Shown here in pieces: positions 8,332-17,638 of a stretch of DNA of 64,000 nucleotides (its first letter is position 1; every line of letters begins with the position of its first letter). A program made the position numbers and the translations under genes. The DNA comes from Caulobacter sp. 17J80-11 (GTDB taxonomy: Bacteria; Pseudomonadota; Alphaproteobacteria; Caulobacterales; Caulobacteraceae), in contig NZ_JACSJI010000002.1 of assembly GCF_014349105.1 (NCBI RefSeq), positions 248,001 to 312,000 of the forward strand. Reading direction: 5' to 3'. The notes under the pieces were generated by a model. It saw only the letters and a list, made by a program, of their open reading frames with translations. It did not search any database and had not been told where the DNA came from.

Positions 8332-9735
8332 TCAGCCGCCGATCCGCGTAAGCAGCTCCGCCGCGAAGATCGACAGGGTGTCGTCGCGCGCGCCCATGAC
8401 CACGATGCGGTCGCCGGGCGTGGCCAGTTGGACCAGCCTGTCGCCGCAGGCGGGGCGGTCGGGCAGGGCGCTCGCGTTGCGGCCGCGCGCGGCGATGGCT
8501 TCGGCCACCTCGCGGCTGCCGACGCTGCGGTCGACCGTGCCGCCGAAATAGACCGGCTCGGGCATCAGCAGCACGTCCTCGGCCGCCAGGCCGTTGACGA
8601 AGCAGTCGACGAAGGCGTCCTTCATCAGCCGCAGCGGGCCGTAGCCGTGCGGCTGGAACATGACCAGGAGTCGGCCCGGGAAGGCGTGCAGGGTGTCGAG
8701 CGTCGCGCCGATCTTGTCCGGGTTGTGCCCGAAGTCGTCGATGACCGTGACGCCGTTGGCCGTGCCGATCACGTCCATGCGCCGCTTGATGCCGGCGAAG
8801 CCGCCCACTGCGGCGGCCGCGTCCTTCAGCGCCACGCCGCTGGCCGTGGCCGCGCCCAGCGCGGCGAGCGCGTTGGAGACGTTGTGCAGGCCCGGCGTCT
8901 TCAGCCGCACCGGGACGACCTGGCCGGTGGCGCGCTCGACCACCTCGAAGCTGATGCCGTCGGGCGCCGGGACCGGGTTGCGGGCCAGAAGGTCCGCGTC
9001 GGCGCGCGAGAGGCTGTAGGTCACCCGCTTTTCGGCCGGGACGGTCTGGGCCAGGGCCGCGGTCTCGTCGTTGTCGAGGTTCAGGACGGCGGTGTCGGCC
9101 TTGGCGACGAAGGCGCCGAACAGCTGGCGCAGCTCCTCCATCGACTTGTGGTCCAGCGAGATGTTGTTCACCACCGCGACCTTGGGCCGGTACAGCGCGA
9201 TCGAGCCGTCGCTCTCGTCCACCTCGGAGGCGAACACGTCGCCCTGGCCGACCAGGGCGCTGGCGAAGGGCTGTTCGGCGGTGATGAAGTTCTTCATCTC
9301 CGCGCCGTTCATCACCGTCGGGTCGCGGCCGGCCTCGTGCAGGATCCAGGCGATCATGCCGGTGGTGGTGGACTTGCCGCTGGTGCCGGCCACGCCGATT
9401 CCCCAGGGGGCGGCGTTGAACAGCTGGGCCAGCAGCTGGGCGCGGGTCATCATCGGCGCGCCGACCCGGCGGGCGGCCTGCACGTCCGGCACGGTCTCCT
9501 CGACCGCGGCGGAGGCGACCAGGATCTGTTCGGCGCGGGTGATTCCGCTGCCGTCCTGAGGGAACAGGCCGACGCCGCGCCCGCTCAGGAACTCGAACTT
9601 CTTGCCGATGCGGCCCTGGTCCAGCGCCCGGTCGGAGCCTTCCACGCGCGCGCCGCGCGCCTGCACGATAAGGGCCAGCGGCGCCATGCCGCTGCCGCCG
9701 ACGCCGCAGAAAAAGTAAGCTTTGTCTTGAAGCAT
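8332..9735 (-). CDS. Mur ligase family protein (MurC/Mpl-like)
   Basis: 467 residues with the three Mur domains: N-terminal UDP-binding Rossmann part ([15 protein letters not shown]), a central ATPase (P-loop [12 protein letters not shown], then [13 protein letters not shown] and NNISLDHKS), and a C-terminal part ([20 protein letters not shown]). It resembles MurC and Mpl, but the P-loop has Ser where both usually have His (GTHGKTTT), and HNP replaces HHP. The true murC normally sits in the division/cell-wall cluster, so a side role, such as tripeptide recycling, is more likely. ATG 9735 fits the family N-terminus. It is divergent from an LD-carboxypeptidase. Confidence 0.8.
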   Translation of the reverse strand: MLQDKAYFFCGVGGSGMAPLALIVQARGARVEGSDRALDQGRIGKKFEFLSGRGVGLFPQDGSGITRAEQILVASAAVEETVPDVQAARRVGAPMMTRAQLLAQLFNAAPWGIGVAGTSGKSTTTGMIAWILHEAGRDPTVMNGAEMKNFITAEQPFASALVGQGDVFASEVDESDGSIALYRPKVAVVNNISLDHKSMEELRQLFGAFVAKADTAVLNLDNDETAALAQTVPAEKRVTYSLSRADADLLARNPVPAPDGISFEVVERATGQVVPVRLKTPGLHNVSNALAALGAATASGVALKDAAAAVGGFAGIKRRMDVIGTANGVTVIDDFGHNPDKIGATLDTLHAFPGRLLVMFQPHGYGPLRLMKDAFVDCFVNGLAAEDVLLMPEPVYFGGTVDRSVGSREVAEAIAARGRNASALPDRPACGDRLVQLATPGDRIVVMGARDDTLSIFAAELLTRIGG

Positions 9736-9794
9736 GATGGGACCGTATAAGCCGGTCAAACCCTTGGCAACCAACGGAAACGACGCAGGGCACG

Positions 9795-10628
9795 ATGAGC
9801 GGGGGCAAGGTGAGGATCGGCGTCGTGGCGCCCGGTGGCCGCAGCACGCCCGAGGTGGCCGCGCGCGTCCAGGCGCTGGCCGCGTCGACGTACCCGCGGG
9901 TCGAGATCGTCTTCCATCCGCAGTGCTTCCTGGCCGAGGGCCATTTCGCCGGGCCGGACCAGGCCCGCGCCGACGCCTTCGTTGAAGTGGCCAACGATCC
10001 CAGCTTCGACGCCCTGTGGTTCGCCCGCGGCGGCTACGGGGCCGGGCGGCTGACCGAGCTGGTCCTGCCGCGCCTGACCGAGGCGGCCAAGGCCAAGACC
10101 TATCTCGGCTACAGCGATGCGGGCAGCCTGCTGGGCGCGCTCTACGGCCGGGGTTTCCGCAACATAGTGCACGGCTCCATGCCGCAGGACATCGTCCGCG
10201 CCGGCGGCGAGGCGGCGGTGGCCCGCTCGCTGGCCTGGCTGGTCGACCGCGCGCCGTCGAGCCTGGAGGGCGGGCTGGTCCCCGGCCAGAAGACCGCCGC
10301 CTTCAACCTGGTGATCCTGGGCCACCTGCTGGGCACGCCCTGGATGCCGGATCTCTCCGGCCACGTGCTGCTGATCGAGGAGGTGTCGGAGTACATGTAC
10401 CGGATCGACCGGAACCTGGTGCAGCTCACCAGCAACCCGGACATCCGCAAGGTCGCCGGCATTCGCCTCGGCCGCTGCTCCGACATCCCGGTCAACGACC
10501 CGGACTTCGGCCGCACCGAGGAGGAGGTCGCCCGCTACTGGTGCGAGCGCGCCGGCATCCCGTACCTGGGCCGCGCCGACATCGGCCACGACGTCGACAA
10601 CAAGGTCGTGCCGTTCGGGGGAATCTGA
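9795..10628 (+). CDS. LD-carboxypeptidase, peptidase family S66
   Basis: 277 residues. S66 enzymes cut the terminal D-Ala from tetrapeptides during murein recycling. The Ser-Glu-His triad is visible: nucleophile in [11 protein letters not shown], Glu in [15 protein letters not shown], His near the end in [14 protein letters not shown]. The oxyanion region [11 protein letters not shown] is also present. No signal peptide is seen, so it acts in the cytoplasm like LdcA. It starts 59 bases from the divergent Mur ligase gene, suggesting shared control and a joint role in cell-wall peptide reuse. Confidence 0.88.
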   Translation: MSGGKVRIGVVAPGGRSTPEVAARVQALAASTYPRVEIVFHPQCFLAEGHFAGPDQARADAFVEVANDPSFDALWFARGGYGAGRLTELVLPRLTEAAKAKTYLGYSDAGSLLGALYGRGFRNIVHGSMPQDIVRAGGEAAVARSLAWLVDRAPSSLEGGLVPGQKTAAFNLVILGHLLGTPWMPDLSGHVLLIEEVSEYMYRIDRNLVQLTSNPDIRKVAGIRLGRCSDIPVNDPDFGRTEEEVARYWCERAGIPYLGRADIGHDVDNKVVPFGGI

Positions 10629-10639
10629 TCCCCAGCGCC

Positions 10640-10768
10640 CGTCATCCCGGGCGCGCGAAGCGCGACCCGGGACCCAGCAAGCGCGAGGCAGGTTGCAGTG
10701 CGGGTTCGCAGCGTTCAGGTCGAGCTTGCTGACTCCCGGCTCTCCGCTGCGCTTCGGCCGGGATGACG
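10640..10768. repeat. Intergenic repeat, copy 1
   Basis: An imperfect long palindrome bounded by CGTCATCCCGG and CCGGGATGACG, with inner arms around CCCAGCAAGC and GCTTGCTG. It shares most of its sequence with the element at 50315-50461. It lies between the LD-carboxypeptidase and phaC 3' ends. Confidence 0.85.
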
Positions 10769-10775
10769 GCGTAGA

Positions 10776-12725
10776 TCAGCTCTTCACTTTCACATACGCG
10801 CCCGGCGCCGGCTCGATCGGCTCCAGCGGCCCCGCGCTCGGATCGCGGGCCGGGACCATCGGGCCGGACCTGGCCGCCAGCCACGCCGCCCAGTGCGGCC
10901 ACCAGGAGCCGGGGTGCTCGACCGCGCCGGCCTTCCATTCGGCCAGCGAGGCGGGCAGGGCGGCGTTGGTCCAGTGCTGGTACTTCTTGGCGTCGGGGTG
11001 GTTCACCACGCCGGCGATGTGGCCCGAGCCGGCCAGGGTGTAGGTGACCTCGCCGCCGAACAGGCGGGCCGACTTGTAGACCGAGGGGGCCGGGGCGATG
11101 TGGTCGTCGCGGCCGACCTGGAAGTAGAGCGGCGTCTTCACCTGGCCCAGGTCAAGCTTCACCCCGCCCAGCTCCAGCTCGCCCTTCGCCAGCGCGTTGT
11201 CGCGGTAGAGCCGGCGCAGGTACTGCAGGTGCAGGGTCTTGGGCATGCGCGTCTGGTCGGAGTTCCAGAACAGCAGGTCGAAGGCGGTCGGCTCCTTGCC
11301 CATCAGGTAGTTGGACACGAAGAACGACCACACCAGATCGTTGGCGCGGAGCGCGTTGAAGGTGTCCGACATGGTCGCGCCGGGCAGCACGCCGCCGGCC
11401 TCGTCCATCCGCCGCTCGATCTCGTCCAGCCACTTCTTGTCGGTGAACAGCAGCAGGTCGCCGGCTTCGGTGAAGTCGTGCTGGGCGGCGAAGAAGGTGG
11501 TCGAGGCGATCCGCTTGTCGCCGGTGGCCGCCATGTGGGCGAGCGTCGCGCCCAGCAGGGTGCCGCCGATGCAGTAGCCGACCGTGTTCACCCGGTCCGT
11601 GCCGCACTGCTCCATAACCTTGGCGGTGGCCGAGTAGATGCCGCCCTTCATGTAGTCGTCGAAGCCGCGGTCGGCGAGCGACGGGCCCGGATTGACCCAG
11701 GAGCAGACGAAGACGGTGAACCCCTGGGCGGTCAGCCAGCGGATCATCGAGTTCTCGGGCCGCAGGTCCAGGATGTAGAACTTGTTGATCCAGGGCGGGA
11801 AGATCAGCAACGGGATCTGGTGGACCTGCTCGGTCGTGGGCGCGTACTGGATCAGCTCGTAGAGCTCGTCGCGCCAGACCACTTCGCCCGGCGCGGTGGC
11901 GACGTTGACGCCCACCTCGAACACCGTGTGGTCGGTCTGGCTGATCGACAGGGCGCCGCCGCCGCGTTCGATGTCGGCGGCGAAGCGCTCCATGCCCTTG
12001 GCCAGGCTCTCGCCCTTGGTGTTCATCAGCTCGCGGAGGGCGGCCGGGTTGGAGGCCAGGAAGTTGGACGGCGAGAAGGCGTCGGTCAGCATCTTGGTGA
12101 AGAACTCGGCCCGGCGCTTGGTCATAGGGTCGACGCCCTCGACGCTGGAGACCAGGTCGTTCAGCCAGCCCGAGGTGATCAGGTACGACTGCTTGAGCAT
12201 GTCGAAGACCGGGTTCTCGCTCCATTCCGGGTGGTTGAAGCGCTTGTCGCCCTTGGCCGGTTCGATCACCGGGTCGGGGTGGCCGCCCATGGCCCGGCGG
12301 GAGGCGGCGCCCCAGAGCTCCATGTAGCGGGCCAGCAGGTCGGCCTGGGCCGACATCAGGCGGTCGGGACGCGCGGCGAGGCCCTGCATGACCTCGGTCA
12401 TGGCGGGGGCGACGTTGAACGGATCCGGCGTCAGGGCCGGCGGCCGGTCGGCTTGGCGCAGCGCCGCGCCGGCTATGGCCGACTGCGCCGTCATGGCGGC
12501 GCGGGCCAGGTTGATCGACAGGGTCTCCAGCGTCTCGCGATGGGCGGGGTCGAGCAGGTGCAGCTCGTAGGCGTCGTCGGCCGTCTCGGACGCGGCGCTG
12601 TCGATCACCTGCGGCTGGATTTCAGGCGCCGGCGAATCGGCGTTCTTCGAAACGCGCGATTTCGCGCCGGAGGCCTTCGCCGTGCTTCCCTTGCCCCGCT
12701 TGGGAGTTGCGACTTCGTCCGCCAC
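10776..12725 (-). CDS. phaC: Class I poly(3-hydroxyalkanoate) synthase
   Basis: Polymerises (R)-3-hydroxyacyl-CoA into PHA granules. About 649 residues, slightly long for class I because of a Lys/Ala/Ser-rich N-terminal extension of some 50 residues. An alpha/beta hydrolase domain carries the lipase-like box GYCIGG with catalytic Cys at about 385, Asp in GRDDHIAP and His in GSGHIAGVVN. The N-terminal PhaC domain includes FNHPEWSENPVFDMLKQSY. GTG 12725 sits five bases after AGGAGG; the adjacent GTG 12728 is the alternative. No phaA, phaB or phasin gene is next to it. Confidence 0.95.
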   Translation of the reverse strand: MADEVATPKRGKGSTAKASGAKSRVSKNADSPAPEIQPQVIDSAASETADDAYELHLLDPAHRETLETLSINLARAAMTAQSAIAGAALRQADRPPALTPDPFNVAPAMTEVMQGLAARPDRLMSAQADLLARYMELWGAASRRAMGGHPDPVIEPAKGDKRFNHPEWSENPVFDMLKQSYLITSGWLNDLVSSVEGVDPMTKRRAEFFTKMLTDAFSPSNFLASNPAALRELMNTKGESLAKGMERFAADIERGGGALSISQTDHTVFEVGVNVATAPGEVVWRDELYELIQYAPTTEQVHQIPLLIFPPWINKFYILDLRPENSMIRWLTAQGFTVFVCSWVNPGPSLADRGFDDYMKGGIYSATAKVMEQCGTDRVNTVGYCIGGTLLGATLAHMAATGDKRIASTTFFAAQHDFTEAGDLLLFTDKKWLDEIERRMDEAGGVLPGATMSDTFNALRANDLVWSFFVSNYLMGKEPTAFDLLFWNSDQTRMPKTLHLQYLRRLYRDNALAKGELELGGVKLDLGQVKTPLYFQVGRDDHIAPAPSVYKSARLFGGEVTYTLAGSGHIAGVVNHPDAKKYQHWTNAALPASLAEWKAGAVEHPGSWWPHWAAWLAARSGPMVPARDPSAGPLEPIEPAPGAYVKVKS

Positions 12726-12818
12726 CACGACCTCCTCAGGCGCCGACGCGCGCCCTTTCGCCTGCGGTCATGATCGCATATGACCAATGACGAGACGAAC
12801 GGCGACGGCCGCTTTTTC

Positions 12819-13262
12819 ATGACCCTGGGACTTCGCAGACTTGCGCTTCTGACGCTCGCGGCCGCCGCCGCGGGCCTGAGCGGCTGCGCCACCGGCATGG
12901 ACCCGTTCCAGCGTCCGACCGATCCCCATTCCGCCGCCGCCGCCGATGTCGACCGGATGGTCGCGGCCCAGCGCGAGTTTCCGCGCTGGTCGAAATTCCC
13001 CAAGGCGCCGCAGGACGTGCCGCCGCCGGCCGAGTTCGCCGTCCAGGTCGCCTCGCTGCAGGCCAGCCAGAACGCGCTGATCACCGACGCCGGCAAGATC
13101 CAGTGGTATCTGAAGGGCGACACCCGCGCCTGGGCGCAGAGCGTGCGCAGCGTGATCGACCCGCAATACGCCCAGCCCGCGCCGCCGAACGCCGCGGCCG
13201 AGGCCTCGGCCTGGGCGCGCGAACTGCGCGAAAAGGCCGTTCCGCCGCCGATCGCGAAGTAA
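12819..13262 (+). CDS. Small lipoprotein of unknown function
   Basis: About 147 residues. The start MTLGLRRLALL is followed by an Ala-rich hydrophobic run and the lipobox LSGC, so it is a lipoprotein. The mature part is Pro/Ala-rich with VQVASLQASQNALI and a Trp-rich stretch (WYLKGDTRAWAQ); I recognise no domain. An upstream in-frame ATG at 12780 would add 13 acidic residues before the signal and seems less likely. It is divergent from phaC and precedes glpX by about 85 bases. Confidence 0.65.
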   Translation: MTLGLRRLALLTLAAAAAGLSGCATGMDPFQRPTDPHSAAAADVDRMVAAQREFPRWSKFPKAPQDVPPPAEFAVQVASLQASQNALITDAGKIQWYLKGDTRAWAQSVRSVIDPQYAQPAPPNAAAEASAWARELREKAVPPPIAK

Positions 13263-13348
13263 GTTCAGGCCGCCCGTTGCGACACAAACGCCGTCCGGCC
13301 CCGGGCGGCGTCGAATCGTTTGAAACTACCCACCTCAGGAGACCTCCG

Positions 13349-14302
13349 ATGCAGTCCACCGATTTCGAGCGCGATCTGGCGATGGACGCTGTGCGCGTCA
13401 CCGAGGCCGCCGCGATCGCCGCCTCGAAGCTGGCCGGCCGCGGCGACGAGAAGGCCGCCGACCAGGTCGCGGTGGACGCCATGCGCACGGCCCTGAACGG
13501 GCTCGACATCGACGGCAAGATCGTGATCGGCGAGGGCGAGCGCGACGAGGCGCCGATGCTCTACATCGGCGAAAAGGTCGGCACCGGCAAAGGCCCGAAG
13601 ATCGACATCGCCCTGGACCCGCTGGAAGGCACCACCCTGACCGCCAAGGCCATGGCCAACGCCCTGGCGGTGATGGCCTTCTCGCCGTCGGGCGGCATGC
13701 TGCACGCCCCCGACACCTACATGGACAAGATCGGCATCGGCCCGGGCTATCCGGAAGGCATCGTCGATCTGGACGCCGAGCCGGCCGAGAACGTGCTGGC
13801 CCTGGCCCGCGCCAAGGGCGTGAACGTCTCCGAAATCACCGCCTGCGTGCTGGACCGTCCGCGCCACGCCGACATCATCGCCAGCCTGCGCAAGGTCGGC
13901 GCTCGCGTGCACCTCATCACCGACGGCGACGTGGCCGGCGTGATCCACACCGCCGAGCCGGAAACCGGCATCGACATCTATCTGGGCCAGGGCGGCGCGC
14001 CGGAAGGCGTGCTGGCGTGCGCGGCGCTGAAGTGCGTCGGCGGCCAGTTCCAGGGGCGCCTGGTGTTCAAGAAGGACGACGAGCGCGCCCGCGCCGAGCG
14101 CATCGGCATCACCGACTTCGACCGCAAGTACAGCCTGAACGAGCTGGTCAAGACCGACGCCATCTTCGCCGCCACCGGCGTCACCAAGGGCGCCATGCTG
14201 GACGGCGTGCGCTTCGAGCGCGGCTTCGTCACCACCGAGACCCTGGTGATGACCTCGGCCGACCGCACCGTGCGCCGCATCCGTCTGCGCCGGCCGGTCT
14301 GA
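13349..14302 (+). CDS. glpX: Fructose-1,6-bisphosphatase class II
   Basis: 317 residues. Gluconeogenic hydrolysis of fructose-1,6-bisphosphate in the cytoplasm. GlpX motifs run in order: IVIGEGERDEAPMLYIGE, then the metal- and substrate-binding DPLEGTT, AMANALAVMA, ITDGDVAGVI and the GQGGAPEGVLACAALKC region. AGGAG sits seven bases before ATG 13349. With pckG at the right end of the window, this gives two key gluconeogenic enzymes in 50 kb, though not in one operon. recJ begins one base after the stop. Confidence 0.95.
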   Translation: MQSTDFERDLAMDAVRVTEAAAIAASKLAGRGDEKAADQVAVDAMRTALNGLDIDGKIVIGEGERDEAPMLYIGEKVGTGKGPKIDIALDPLEGTTLTAKAMANALAVMAFSPSGGMLHAPDTYMDKIGIGPGYPEGIVDLDAEPAENVLALARAKGVNVSEITACVLDRPRHADIIASLRKVGARVHLITDGDVAGVIHTAEPETGIDIYLGQGGAPEGVLACAALKCVGGQFQGRLVFKKDDERARAERIGITDFDRKYSLNELVKTDAIFAATGVTKGAMLDGVRFERGFVTTETLVMTSADRTVRRIRLRRPV

Positions 14303-14303
14303 C

Positions 14304-16100
14304 GTGGCTGACGGGGGGCAGGTCGGGTACCTGGGCGTCGCGCGCTCGCTGAGCGGGCGCGTCTGGCGTCAGCGCCCGGCCGACCCCCAGGACGTCCAGG
14401 CCCACCAGCGCCAGCTCGGCCTGTCCGAGCCGCTGGCCCGCGCGCTCGCCTCGCGCGGGATCGCGGCGGGGGAGGGCGAGACCTACCTCAATCCCACCCT
14501 GAAGGCGCAGTTCCCGGACCCGTCCAGCTTCATGGACATGGACCGGGCGGCCTCGGCGCTGGTCGACGCTCTCGAGCGCGGCCGGCGCATGTACGTGTTC
14601 GCCGACTATGACGTCGACGGCGCGTCTTCGTCGGCGCTGCTGGTGCGCTGGTTCCGGGCTATGGGCGCGGACCTGCCGATCTACGTCCCCGACCGCATGA
14701 CCGAGGGCTACGGCCCCAGCACCGCCGCCTTCCGCCGCATGAAGGACCAAGGCGCCGAGCTGGTGGTCACGGTCGACTGCGGCGCGGCCGCTCACGACGC
14801 CATCGCCGCGGCCACGGAAATGGGCCTCGAGGTGGTGGTGGTCGACCACCACCTGATGAAGGCCGAGCCGCCGGCCTGCACCGCGGTGGTCAATCCCAAC
14901 CGGCCGGGCTGCGCGTCGGGCCAGGGCAACCTGGCCGCGGCGGGCGTCGCCTTCGTGTTGCTGGCGGCGCTGAACCGCGAATGCCGCCGCCGCGGCCTGT
15001 TCGCGGACCGGCCCGAGCCGGACCTGCGCAAGTGGCTGGACCTGGCCGCGCTCGGCGCCGTCTGCGACGTCACTCGCCTGACCGGTTTCAATCGCGCGCT
15101 GGCCAGCCAGGGCCTGCGCATCATGTCCGGCTGGGAGAACCCCGGCATCAAGGCGCTGATGGAAGTGGCCGCCGCCAAGGGGCCGGCCACCGCGTTCCAC
15201 GCCGGCTTTATTCTCGGCCCGCGCATCAACGCCGGCGGCCGCATCGGCCGCTCGGACCTGGGCGCGCGCCTGCTGTCGACCGACGATCCGGCCGAGGCCC
15301 TCGAATTGGCCCGCGAGCTCGACGAACTGAACGCCGCGCGCAAGGACGTCGAGCGCGACGTGCTGGAAGCCGCCGTCGCCCAGATCGAGCGCGGCTCCAA
15401 CGTCGGCCCCGAAGGTCCGGTGGTCGTGGTGGCCGGGGAGGGGTGGCACCCGGGCGTGATCGGCATCGTCGCCGGGCGCCTGCGCGAGCGCTGGCGCAAG
15501 CCGGTGATCGTCATCGGCCTCGACCCTGTGAACGGCATCGGCAAGGGCTCGGGCCGCTCGCAGCCCGGGGTGAATTTGGGCCGCGCGGTCCAGGCCGCTT
15601 ACGACGAGGGCCTGCTGATGGCCGGCGGCGGGCACGCCATGGCCGCGGGCCTGACCATCCGCGCCCGCGACGTGCCGGAGTTCCGCGCCTTCCTGGAATC
15701 CCGTTTGGCCGAGGAACAGGCCGAGGCCGCCGCGCTGGACGCGGTGGAGATCGACGCGGCCCTGACCCCGCGCAGCGCCGACCGCGAGCTATGGGCCGCC
15801 TTCGATCGTCTGAACCCGTTCGGTCCGGGCAATCCGGAGCCGGTGTTCGCGCTGGCCCAGGTGCGGGTCGAGCAGCCGATGGCGATGAAGGGCGGGCACC
15901 TGCGCTGCACCCTGGTCGACGCGGACGGAACCAAGCTGCGCGCGGTCGCCTGGCGGGTGGCCGACACGGCTCTGGGCCAGCGTCTGATGGCTGGCGGCGC
16001 CCTGCATGTGGTGGGCAAGCTGAAGCCCGACGACTGGAACGGACGCCAGGGCGTGCAGTTCGAAATCGAGGACGCGGCCGACCCAAGAATGTGTGGATAA
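14304..16100 (+). CDS. recJ: Single-stranded-DNA-specific exonuclease RecJ
   Basis: A 5'-3' exonuclease for recombination and mismatch repair. 598 residues with the DHH phosphoesterase core: FADYDVDGASSSALL, VTVDCG, VVVDHH, GPRINAGGRIG and, in the DHHA1 part, GGGHAMAAGL. The C-terminal OB-fold region follows (LNPFGPGNPEPVF onward). GTG 14304 starts one base after the glpX stop, so translation is probably coupled. The candidate promoter of tRNA-Glu begins just after its 3' end. Confidence 0.95.
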   Translation: MADGGQVGYLGVARSLSGRVWRQRPADPQDVQAHQRQLGLSEPLARALASRGIAAGEGETYLNPTLKAQFPDPSSFMDMDRAASALVDALERGRRMYVFADYDVDGASSSALLVRWFRAMGADLPIYVPDRMTEGYGPSTAAFRRMKDQGAELVVTVDCGAAAHDAIAAATEMGLEVVVVDHHLMKAEPPACTAVVNPNRPGCASGQGNLAAAGVAFVLLAALNRECRRRGLFADRPEPDLRKWLDLAALGAVCDVTRLTGFNRALASQGLRIMSGWENPGIKALMEVAAAKGPATAFHAGFILGPRINAGGRIGRSDLGARLLSTDDPAEALELARELDELNAARKDVERDVLEAAVAQIERGSNVGPEGPVVVVAGEGWHPGVIGIVAGRLRERWRKPVIVIGLDPVNGIGKGSGRSQPGVNLGRAVQAAYDEGLLMAGGGHAMAAGLTIRARDVPEFRAFLESRLAEEQAEAAALDAVEIDAALTPRSADRELWAAFDRLNPFGPGNPEPVFALAQVRVEQPMAMKGGHLRCTLVDADGTKLRAVAWRVADTALGQRLMAGGALHVVGKLKPDDWNGRQGVQFEIEDAADPRMCG

Positions 16101-16116
16101 CTGCGAACTTGGGGCC

Positions 16117-16145
16117 TTGCATGGCCCCGGCGAGGCGGCTATATC
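16117..16145 (+). promoter_or_regulatory. Candidate promoter of tRNA-Glu
   Basis: TTGCAT (16117-16122), a 17-base spacer and TATATC (16140-16145), about 21 bases before the mature tRNA. It starts within 20 bases of the recJ stop. Confidence 0.5.
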
Positions 16146-16166
16146 GCCGGACCTCGACGCGACCGC

Positions 16167-16241
16167 GCTCCCTTCGTCTATCGGTTAGGACGCTAGATTT
16201 TCAATCTAGAAAGAGGGGTTCGATTCCCCTAGGGAGTGCCA
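16167..16241 (+). tRNA. tRNA-Glu, anticodon TTC
   Basis: 75 bases. Acceptor arms GCTCCCT and AGGGAGT pair (G-U at the end), anticodon stem CTAGA/TCTAG with loop TTTTCAA gives TTC, the T arm has GGGTTCGATTCCC, and GCCA closes the gene. Confidence 0.97.
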
Positions 16242-16291
16242 TCGCTTTCGTTCGCGCCGGAGCGCGAATCGCGGGCCTGCCAGCAGTTGAA

Positions 16292-16319
16292 ACAAATTCC
16301 CCCGTCAAGGGAAATTTGT
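16292..16319 (+). terminator. AT-rich stem-loop between tRNA-Glu and the cold-shock gene
   Basis: ACAAATTCCC (16292-16301) pairs with GGGAAATTTGT (16309-16319) with one bulged base and a 7-base loop, followed by GTTTCT. It may end the tRNA transcript. The weak T-run makes this uncertain. Confidence 0.45.
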
Positions 16320-16348
16320 GTTTCTATGCTCCGCAAATCGGCGAACCA

Positions 16349-16357
16349 TGTTATACA
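16349..16357 (+). promoter_or_regulatory. Candidate extended -10 promoter of the cold-shock gene
   Basis: TGTTATACA is an extended -10 element (TGn plus TATACA) about 44 bases before ATG 16401. No good -35 is seen. The leader would be short, unlike the long cold-shock leaders of E. coli cspA. Confidence 0.35.
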
Positions 16358-16400
16358 CCACCTTCGCCCGTATGGAGGATGCGGGCGCGAGGGGCTGTAC

Positions 16401-16994
16401 ATGGCGGGTTTTGATTTCGAGGGGGCTGACGCACACGTCGAGGCGGTGCGGATCAGCGGACACGTGAAGTGGTTCGATCCGGGTAAGGGGTACGGGTTCA
16501 TCGTTCCCGACGACCCCGACCTCACGGATCTCAAGGACGTGCTGCTGCACGTCACCAGCCTGCGGGACTCTGGTCGCGAGAATGCCCTGGAGGGCTCGGC
16601 GATCGTCTGCGACGTGATCAAGCGGTCCAAGGGCTGGCAGGTCTCGACCATCTTCGAGCTGGACGAGAGCACGGCGACTCCGGGCGAACGGCGCGGCTTC
16701 GACAGCCTGCGTCGCGAGCGCGGCGATTTCGGCATGTTCCAGCGCCCGCCGCGGCGGGCGTCGCTGGAAGCGTCCGGTCCGCTGGAGCGGGCCAAGGTGA
16801 AGTGGTTCAACCGGACCAAGGGCTACGGCTTCGTCGTTCGCGACGAGGCGCCGGGCGACATTTTCGTCCATATCGAAACCCTGCGTCGCTGCGGGCTTGA
16901 CGACATCCAGCCGGGCGACGACGTGATGGTTCGCTTCGCCGAAGGGCCCAAGGGCCTGGTGGTCGCGGAGATCCAGCAGGGTTCCTTGGTCTGA
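16401..16994 (+). CDS. Double cold-shock-domain protein (CspC/CspD type)
   Basis: 197 residues with two cold-shock domains joined by an Arg-rich linker. Domain 1 (about 17-85) has [17 protein letters not shown] and VLLHVTSL; domain 2 (about 132-195) has [17 protein letters not shown] and DIFVHIETL. These are the RNP1 and RNP2 nucleic-acid-binding motifs. Caulobacter makes such two-domain proteins mainly in stationary phase, while single-domain ones respond to cold; which applies here is inference. GAGGGG lies six bases before ATG 16401. A DUF192 gene follows after three bases. Confidence 0.92.
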   Translation: MAGFDFEGADAHVEAVRISGHVKWFDPGKGYGFIVPDDPDLTDLKDVLLHVTSLRDSGRENALEGSAIVCDVIKRSKGWQVSTIFELDESTATPGERRGFDSLRRERGDFGMFQRPPRRASLEASGPLERAKVKWFNRTKGYGFVVRDEAPGDIFVHIETLRRCGLDDIQPGDDVMVRFAEGPKGLVVAEIQQGSLV

Positions 16995-16997
16995 TCC

Positions 16998-17477
16998 ATG
17001 GGTTTTGAGTTCAAGAAACGCGGCGCGCTGGCGATCTTCGCCGGCGCGCTCGTCGCGTCCGGGTGCGCGGCGGCCGGCGAGGGCAAGGCCCCGCCGCAGG
17101 AGCCGCTCGAGGTCGTCACCGACCAGGGCGTGCGCCGCTTCGTGGTCGAGATCGCCGACACCGAGGCCGAGCGCGAGCGCGGCCTGATGTTCCGCCAGCA
17201 GATGGCCCCCGACCAGGGCATGCTGTTCGAGTTCCCGAACGCCGCCGAGCGGTCGTTCTGGATGAAGAACACCTACCTGCCGCTCGACATCATCTACATC
17301 GGCGCCGACGGCCGGATCGTCTCGATCGCGCGTCGCGCCACGCCGTTCTCGGAGACGCCGATCCCGTCCTACGGCGCGGCGGCCGGCGTGCTGGAGATCA
17401 ACGGCGGCCTGGCCGAGGAGCTGGGCATCGAGCCGGGCGACCTGATCCGCCATCCGTTCTTCAAGACCGGCGGATAA
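16998..17477 (+). CDS. DUF192 family lipoprotein
   Basis: 159 residues. The signal peptide KKRGALAIFAGALVASGC ends in a lipobox, so it is a lipoprotein. The DUF192 core follows: ERERGLMFRQQMAPDQGMLF, FWMKNTYLPLDIIYI, VLEINGGLAEELGI. The family is widespread and its biochemical role is unsettled. It starts three bases after the cold-shock gene, an alphaproteobacterial pairing that suggests co-expression. tRNA-Pro(TGG) lies about 60 bases downstream with no clear promoter of its own. Confidence 0.9.
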   Translation: MGFEFKKRGALAIFAGALVASGCAAAGEGKAPPQEPLEVVTDQGVRRFVVEIADTEAERERGLMFRQQMAPDQGMLFEFPNAAERSFWMKNTYLPLDIIYIGADGRIVSIARRATPFSETPIPSYGAAAGVLEINGGLAEELGIEPGDLIRHPFFKTGG

Positions 17478-17539
17478 ACTCTCGGAAGCCGCGTTGCGGC
17501 TGTCGGGCTGGCGTGGCAAGAGGGGCGCCTTCCGAGGTC

Positions 17540-17616
17540 CGGGGCGTAGCGCAGCCTGGTAGCGCGGCTGTTTTGGGTGCAGCAGGTCGCTGGTTCGAAT
17601 CCAGTCGCCCCGACCA
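17540..17616 (+). tRNA. tRNA-Pro, anticodon TGG
   Basis: 77 bases. Acceptor CGGGGCG/CGCCCCG, anticodon stem GCTGT/GCAGC with loop TTTGGGT giving TGG, T arm CTGGTTCGAATCCAG, and encoded CCA. Second tRNA-Pro of the window. Confidence 0.97.
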
Positions 17617-17638
17617 TCGGAGAGTACGGAGACTTCGA

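Noticed and set aside
8332-9735. Calling the Mur ligase simply murC
   Set aside because: The P-loop and HNP differences and the location outside a division cluster make this unsafe.
10893-12773. A 626-codon plus-strand frame over phaC
   Set aside because: Antisense to an intact PHA synthase, with shadow-frame composition.
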